Positions 36,368-41,148 of a DNA stretch of 41,148 bases are shown here, piece after piece. This stretch comes from Bartonella rattaustraliani AUST/NH4 (GTDB lineage: Bacteria > Pseudomonadota > Alphaproteobacteria > Rhizobiales > Rhizobiaceae). Where the stretch lies: NCBI RefSeq assembly GCF_000312565.1, contig NZ_CALW02000030.1, positions 1-41,148 on the forward strand, written 5' to 3'. Every line of letters starts with the position of its first letter. The stretch's first letter is position 1. The notes under the pieces were generated by a model. It was not told where the DNA came from, did not search any database, and was given only the letters and a program-made list of their open reading frames with translations. A program made the position numbers and the translations under genes.

Positions 36368-37114
36368 TCACGCACGGATGACGGGCACACAAAAGATTTG
36401 TTGCAATGCATTTTCAAACCATTGGCCCAAAGCCTGATCATAAATTAAACGACCTTTTAAATGTGTGGAAGCGGGTTGAGCACCTTTTTCAGTCAATTTA
36501 TGTGCTGAACGTACCAATAAACGTCTCATCATAGCACGTGTGAACTCTGCATGAAATTGCAAACCCCATGCATTTTTTCCATAACGAAAAGCTTGTGTAG
36601 GATACGTTTGACCTGTTGCCAAAAGTTCTACCTCTTTAGGGAGATCATAAATGCCTTCATCATGAAAATGGTACACCATTTCTGGCCAATGCATCAATGC
36701 TTTTCCCTGTGGAGTAACTTCAAGTGGATACCAGCCAACTTCAACAGTTCCATCACTTCTTGTATCAACACATCCTCCTAGATTTCGTGCTAACATCTGC
36801 GCCCCAAGACAAATACCCAAAAAAGGCTTATTCTCTTTCAACGACAAAGAAATCCAATCAATTTCTTCACTAATATATGCTTCTTTGTCATTAACACTCA
36901 TCGGTCCCCCTAGAATGACAACACCAGCATAATACTTCAATGTATCGGGGAGTTTTTGTCCCAAAATAGGTCGGTACACATCAAGAACAAAGCCCCTTTG
37001 TTGCAAAATTTTTCCCAAACGACCCGTATAGGTAGACCGGCGATGCGTCACAACTGCAATTCTTGGTTTGCTCTTTATTTGCTTTTTACCAAAACATCTT
37101 TGATTTAAAAACAT
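36368..37114 (-). CDS. Class I glutamine amidotransferase-like protein
   Basis: This 248-residue, single-domain glutaminase-type protein resembles the GMP-synthase glutaminase domain and stand-alone GATase1 proteins. The nucleophile is C102 (GICLGAQMLA), and the H188/E190 pair is in LQFHAEF. The oxyanion strand VVILGGPMSVND is at 65-76. No synthase partner is fused or adjacent, so the amide acceptor is unknown. It is followed by the DUF2125 gene on the same strand, and hemY lies 141 bases upstream. Confidence 0.85.
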   Translation of the reverse strand: MFLNQRCFGKKQIKSKPRIAVVTHRRSTYTGRLGKILQQRGFVLDVYRPILGQKLPDTLKYYAGVVILGGPMSVNDKEAYISEEIDWISLSLKENKPFLGICLGAQMLARNLGGCVDTRSDGTVEVGWYPLEVTPQGKALMHWPEMVYHFHDEGIYDLPKEVELLATGQTYPTQAFRYGKNAWGLQFHAEFTRAMMRRLLVRSAHKLTEKGAQPASTHLKGRLIYDQALGQWFENALQQIFCVPVIRA

Positions 37115-37255
37115 TTTTTAACCAATCACTTTGAAAACCAAGTAAAGTTTTATCTCTCAAGCGCAAGAAAAGAATTTTGGCAAACAATATTTACTTCGTT
37201 CAAATTTAAAAAACAATTCTGCCTATCCACGAATCATTCATATTAAGACTTCTCT

Positions 37256-38821
37256 TTAAAACAGTCGAAATTTCTTCTTCGATACGTTTTCCCCCTCTTC
37301 TTCTGTTTTAACCCCTGGATCATCAACATTTAAGTGCGTCTGCCTTAACGTGTTTATATCTTGTTTTTCTGTCTTCACATTATGTAAAAGAGAATTTTTT
37401 ATAGGAAGATCTTTTTCAAGCTTCTTATCTTCAACATCAGTGCCTTTCCCCATATTATCCTCTTTATCTCGTTTTTTTGGCACAATATAGGCACTCTCTG
37501 TAATATGAGTCGCTTCTAATGTAAAGGGAGGCACACGAGGCGGTGCTTTCCATTCAAAGCAACCCAAACGTCCACTTATTGGGGAAACCGCTAACCAAGA
37601 AGGAAAAATGGCACCATCACACATCCACACAGGATCACGTTCAGCACGAAGTGCCAAGGAAAGCCATTGACGCACTGCCCCCTGATTATTTCCCTGAGCC
37701 TCTTCAATATCCGCCAACAAGAGATAAACACTTTCTCGCGGATGATATTGCAGTGCTTTTTGTGCCTGTTCTTTTGCGAGTATCACTTCACCAGCATCCA
37801 GAGCAGCTTTAGCCATAAGAAAAGCCGATTCAAATGTGTCTTTATTATAAGAAGCAAGTGTTTTTGCCCTTTTCAACCGCAAAACAGCGCCTTCTTCTTT
37901 TTCAAGATAAAGTACCCCTAAGTCAGGGTGAGGTTCTTTCTGCCAAGCTGCAATAATCATTTTATCCGCTTTCCGCGTTTCATTTAATTTATAAAGGATA
38001 TCAGCAGCAATCACGATTATCGGCACAAAATCAGGCTTTAATTTCTGTGCCTTCAAAATATCTGCACGTGCTCTTGCAGGATGTGTCTCAAACAAATGCA
38101 GGGCTTGCCCACTTAACAGTAAAGCCTGTGTATGTTGAGACTCTACCGTTGAACGTTTTGAACGTGGTAAAGTTTTTTGTGCGCGTTCAAAAACAGCAAG
38201 TGCTTTATCCCACTGCCCGCTTACACTCAAATGCTCAAGCACAGCTTTATGCGCCCATGAAAGTGCTGGTGATAAAGCCAAGGCTTCTTCTGCATATTGC
38301 CATGCGGCTTCATAGGCTTTGTTTTTTATAGCCTCACGAAACAAACCGTGAAGCCCAGCTAATTTTGTTGATGTTTCCTTTCTCATTTCCTCATAAAGGT
38401 TGATGGCAGAAACAGAATTATTTTGCAAAGATAAGGTTTGCGCTTGTAAAAGTTTCACCAACGGCTCATATGTGTTTGAAAGATATTTATCGGCGCGCGC
38501 ACCCATTTGTTGCGCCACAACACCATCGCCTGCAAAAACGGCAAGAATCCCTTTTGAGAGAGCTTCATAACCGCGCTTTTTATGGCGCTTATAAAAATAA
38601 TTGGAAAGAGTATGAGGCACAGAAAAAAGAATATGCAAAAACCATCCTAAAAGCGCTAAAGTTCCCAAAAACAAAATAAGCACACTTAAAACAGTAAGCA
38701 ATGAAACCGAAAACCGAAAGTGCAAAAATGTTAAGACCAAAATACCATTGTAATGCGCAACCCATCCAAACACTAAACCAAGCGCACATACAACAAAACT
38801 ATAAATAAAAACACGTATCAT
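37256..38821 (-). CDS. hemY: HemY-type TPR membrane protein
   Basis: This 521-residue protein has the HemY_N layout: two N-terminal membrane helices (about 1-24 and 38-68) followed by tetratricopeptide-like helical repeats through about residue 400. The C-terminal 100 residues are charged and low in complexity. In other proteobacteria the gene lies next to hemC, hemD and hemX; its role in heme synthesis is indirect and not firmly known. It starts 11 bases after the mitofilin-like gene, so the two are probably cotranscribed. No heme-synthetic gene remains beside it here. Confidence 0.85.
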   Translation of the reverse strand: MIRVFIYSFVVCALGLVFGWVAHYNGILVLTFLHFRFSVSLLTVLSVLILFLGTLALLGWFLHILFSVPHTLSNYFYKRHKKRGYEALSKGILAVFAGDGVVAQQMGARADKYLSNTYEPLVKLLQAQTLSLQNNSVSAINLYEEMRKETSTKLAGLHGLFREAIKNKAYEAAWQYAEEALALSPALSWAHKAVLEHLSVSGQWDKALAVFERAQKTLPRSKRSTVESQHTQALLLSGQALHLFETHPARARADILKAQKLKPDFVPIIVIAADILYKLNETRKADKMIIAAWQKEPHPDLGVLYLEKEEGAVLRLKRAKTLASYNKDTFESAFLMAKAALDAGEVILAKEQAQKALQYHPRESVYLLLADIEEAQGNNQGAVRQWLSLALRAERDPVWMCDGAIFPSWLAVSPISGRLGCFEWKAPPRVPPFTLEATHITESAYIVPKKRDKEDNMGKGTDVEDKKLEKDLPIKNSLLHNVKTEKQDINTLRQTHLNVDDPGVKTEEEGENVSKKKFRLF

Positions 38822-38832
38822 CTTCAGCCTAT

Positions 38833-40018
38833 TTACATTTTTGTTGCCTTAAAAGATTCTTGTTGCACAGAGACCAACAATTTCTGAAGAAACTGATGAA
38901 TAGCCATATGTGTTTCAAGCTGATGAACAAAACCCTGTGAAACATCTTTTGCATTTTGGGGCAATGTTTGCCATTCGCTCAAAGCCTTTTCGTAATCCCC
39001 TGCTTGGATAGCAACTTCCATCCGTGCCGCAATTGCTCCTAGTGTCATACCTTCAACATTTCCAATTGGTCGTGAAACAACAAGCCCTTTTATCCACATG
39101 AAAACTTTGTCAAAAAAACCAGCATTTGAGGCAACACGATTTTGTGTAGCAACGATTGTATCTGCAACATGTGCAAAATCCGCTGCAAGTTGTGCTAAAT
39201 TTGGAAGACCTACAGCGGCTGTCTTTTGCAATAAATCAAACCCCTTCATTGAAGGTAAGAGTTGCTGTAACAGCTTTAATTCCTCACTATAAGACCCACC
39301 ACGTTCTATGGCATTTTTCAACGAACTAATTGCAATAAAGAGAGCGGTATTTGTTTCTTTTTTCTCATTGCTTTTCGCAACCATTTCTTCTTGCATAGTC
39401 TCTAACCGTTGCTTTAACAAAGCAAGAGCATTTGCATTGTTTTGCCCAACGGATAAAGCTGTTTCTATCTCTTTTGAAACTTCCACAAAAGCCTGTACAG
39501 ATTCTTCAAGATCTCTGACTTTTTCTTCTAAAACAGTAAAAGATCTTCTCACCTCTTTTTGCGATTTTTCATCATTTTGCAATGTTTCAAGCTGTCGTGA
39601 TGAAAAAGAAGAAAGCTTTGTTTTCAATGCCTCAATTTCTTGAAGGGCACGCCCTAATTGCTCCATTGTTTCTTTACTTTGGTCTTTTGCTGTTTCAGCA
39701 ATTTGCAAAGCTCTTTCCCCTCCAACGTTATTTTCCACAGAAGAAGGAAGAAAGCCCCCCCCATTGAAGCCCTATAAAAATGCCTAAAGCAATAAGAGCA
39801 CCCAAAATTCCTGAAAGAAGCAAGTAAAGCCAAACCATATGAGGCATACATTGTTTTTTTGTGCTTTGCTCAACCTGTTTTTCTATTGCCTCCAACTTCG
39901 CTGAATTTTGCGCTATTTTTTCTGAATCCTGATTCACAGCTTCCTGTTCAATCACAGGCTTTTTACGACGATTACCAGAATAATGGGATTTTACTTTTTC
40001 TTTTGCAGAATTTACCAT
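38833..40018 (-). pseudogene. Mitofilin-like (COG4223) membrane protein, frame broken in a G8 tract
   Basis: The N-terminal part (to about 39728) has a charged cytoplasmic stretch, a membrane helix (WLYLLLSGILGALIALGIF) and LQWGG. The C-terminal part (38833-39738, 301 codons) has a long coiled coil (residues 1-150) and a mitofilin-type end. They lie in different frames that meet at eight G residues on the coding strand (39755-39762). Seven G would give LQWGGFLPSSVENN and a continuous protein of about 396 residues. The start is the ATG at 40018 (a GTG at 40027 is possible). It may be a real mutation, a phase-variable tract or an error. Alphaproteobacterial homologues shape membranes or accompany heme genes. 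Confidence 0.72.
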
Positions 40019-40027
40019 TTTAGCCAC

Positions 40028-40323
40028 TTTTTGCGCACAATTTTTTTCCCACGATAAAATAACAAAATGAAAAAAGCTTTAAAAAATAAAGAATTTCTCA
40101 AATAACGTAGTTTATTTTAAACTCTGTTTACGAAGAATAGAACATCACTAAAATTTTTAACACAGCATCTTTATCGGCAAATTAAGAGCAATGATAGACT
40201 TTATTGCAAAATAATTTAAAATATACGAATCTTTTATACTCAAAAATACAGCTGCATTTTTCATCAATAGAGCCATTATATTTAAGAGAATATGCTAAGA
40301 TGCATTTTTTAATAGAGGAATCA
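40028..40323. other. Gap between the mitofilin-like gene and tsaD
   Basis: No gene is supported. In other Rhizobiales, as recalled, hemC and hemD stand here. No readable remnant of either was found on the minus strand. The region should contain divergent promoters. Confidence 0.5.
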
Positions 40324-40389
40324 ATGACAAGAGAAGTTCTTCGCATCCTTACCTATCCGTGGTACCCAGTTAAGGAATCTTTAACGTAA
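40324..40389 (+). CDS. Possible 21-residue leader peptide before tsaD
   Basis: A short frame begins at an ATG with an AGAGGA site 7-8 bases upstream and ends 13 bases before the tsaD ATG, with the tsaD AAGG element overlapping its stop. The peptide would read [20 protein letters not shown] plus T. It may be fortuitous; the good ribosome-binding site and the spacing are the only support. Confidence 0.3.
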   Translation: MTREVLRILTYPWYPVKESLT

Positions 40390-40402
40390 GGTCTTGTTTG
40401 AA

Positions 40403-41148
40403 ATGCGCCTGTTGGGAATAGAAACAAGCTGTGATGAAACTGCTGCTGCCGTTGTTGAACACAACAATGAGGGAAAGAGTCGTATTCTTTCCAATATTGT
40501 TTGGAGCCAAATTGATCATCACGCACCTTACGGCGGTGTTGTTCCGGAAATTGCCGCCCGTGCCCATGTTGAAATTCTTGATAGTTTAATTCTGAAAGCT
40601 TTGACAGAAGCAAACACGAAGTTAAAAGAGATTGACGCCATTGCAGCCACAAGTGGTCCTGGTTTGATCGGAGGACTTTTGGTCGGTATTATGAGTGCAA
40701 AGGCGCTCTCTCTTGCCACAGGAAAGCCTTTTATTGCTGTCAATCACCTAGAAGGACATGCCTTAACAGCCGTACTCACGCATAATGTCCATTTTCCTTA
40801 TTTACTGCTCTTGGTCTCAGGGGGGCATACCCAAACAATCCTTGTGCACGGAGTGGGAAACTACCAACGCTTAGGAACCACCATTGATGATGCCTTGGGA
40901 GAGGCTTTTGATAAAACAGCAAAACTCTTAGGCCTTCCTTATCCTGGAGGTCCAGCCCTTGAAAAAGCTGCTTTATTAGGTGATAAAAATCGTATCCCTC
41001 TTCCTCGCCCTTTAAAAGGCGAAAAACGGCTGGATTTTTCTTTTTCAGGCCTCAAAACTGCTGTTCGACAGGCAGCAACCGCTATGGCTCCTCTTACAGA
41101 AGTTGATGTAGCTGACATTGCAGCAAGCTTTCAAGCAGCCGTGACAGA
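40403..41148 (+). CDS. tsaD: tRNA N6-threonylcarbamoyladenosine synthase TsaD, partial
   Basis: The first 248 codons are present and the gene runs out of the window. TsaD transfers the threonylcarbamoyl group to A37 of ANN-decoding tRNAs, with TsaB and TsaE. The ASKHA-fold N-terminus [20 protein letters not shown] is typical; the metal-binding HLEGH is at 115-119, [10 protein letters not shown] follows, then [21 protein letters not shown] and FSFSGLKTA. All residues expected in this part are present. It is divergent from the mitofilin-like gene. Confidence 0.97.
   Translation, partial: MRLLGIETSCDETAAAVVEHNNEGKSRILSNIVWSQIDHHAPYGGVVPEIAARAHVEILDSLILKALTEANTKLKEIDAIAATSGPGLIGGLLVGIMSAKALSLATGKPFIAVNHLEGHALTAVLTHNVHFPYLLLLVSGGHTQTILVHGVGNYQRLGTTIDDALGEAFDKTAKLLGLPYPGGPALEKAALLGDKNRIPLPRPLKGEKRLDFSFSGLKTAVRQAATAMAPLTEVDVADIAASFQAAVT

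Noticed and set aside
36192-36392. 66-codon minus-strand open frame as a separate small membrane protein
   Set aside because: Its helix is the missing N-terminus of the DUF2125 protein; the part before the TTG at 36320 overlaps the amidotransferase 3' end in another frame.
40353-40743. Minus-strand open frames opposite tsaD
   Set aside because: They are shadows of the strongly conserved tsaD frame, which is open to the window end.
1-41148. tRNA, rRNA or CRISPR arrays
   Set aside because: No T-loop-like GTTCGANTCC sequence in a plausible cloverleaf, no rRNA segments, and no regularly spaced short direct repeats were seen on either strand.

Overview
The window looks like a chromosomal segment of a Bartonella species or a very close Rhizobiales relative. 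The base composition is AT-rich. The housekeeping content is alphaproteobacterial: SDH operon, CobS/CobT, NAD-specific 180-kDa-type glutamate dehydrogenase, DUF1674/SDHAF4, DUF2125, and a mitofilin-like gene beside hemY without hemC or hemD. Intergenic regions are long, decayed and full of gene remnants. The genus is an inference from gene content and order; the species cannot be told from the window.

Layout. 0.5-3.9 kb: sdhCDAB on the minus strand. 4.4-6.6 kb: rimM-trmD-rplS (minus), with a decayed partial trmD copy between trmD and rimM. 6.7-8.5 kb: a SapC-family gene and xerC (plus). 8.6-12.7 kb: bolA (minus), then a J-domain gene, cobS and cobT (plus). 12.7-14.98 kb: an AT-rich accessory patch holding a dead type II restriction-modification system (HaeIII-family nuclease and DPPY adenine methylase, both frameshifted), an unidentified broken gene and an integrase-derived repeat. 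15.0-17.6 kb: a VUT/YhhQ-type transporter, rpmB, SURF1 and a 50-residue DUF1127 gene. 17.6-21.6 kb: purH surrounded by integrase-derived repeats and partial gene copies. 21.6-28.8 kb: a heparinase II/III-like gene, rsmB, htpX, DUF1674/SDHAF4, rpsP, chorismate mutase and ffh. 29.0-34.6 kb: beta-carbonic anhydrase and the large NAD-GDH. 35.1-40.0 kb: DUF2125, a glutamine amidotransferase, hemY and a mitofilin-like gene (all minus). 40.4 kb to the end: tsaD, cut by the window edge.

How the genes work together. SDH, its predicted assembly factor (DUF1674/SDHAF4), SURF1 (cytochrome oxidase assembly) and NAD-GDH (glutamate to 2-oxoglutarate) fit an amino-acid-fuelled aerobic respiratory metabolism. 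rplS, trmD, rimM, rpsP, rpmB, rsmB, ffh and tsaD are translation and secretion housekeeping. The usual ffh-rpsP-rimM-trmD-rplS block is split here by about 20 kb.

The most unusual feature is not a single gene. It is a dispersed repeat carrying the 5' end of a phage-type tyrosine integrase (five copies seen, one reaching about 200 codons), together with a recurring pattern of short, decayed tandem copies of gene ends at the trmD/rimM, heparinase/purH, purH, DUF1674/rpsP and gdh/DUF2125 junctions. Three of these five duplications touch an integrase repeat. Two further genes (DUF2125 and mitofilin-like) are each interrupted by a one-base shift in a long homopolymer. All similarity statements come from reading and hand alignment; no database search was run.
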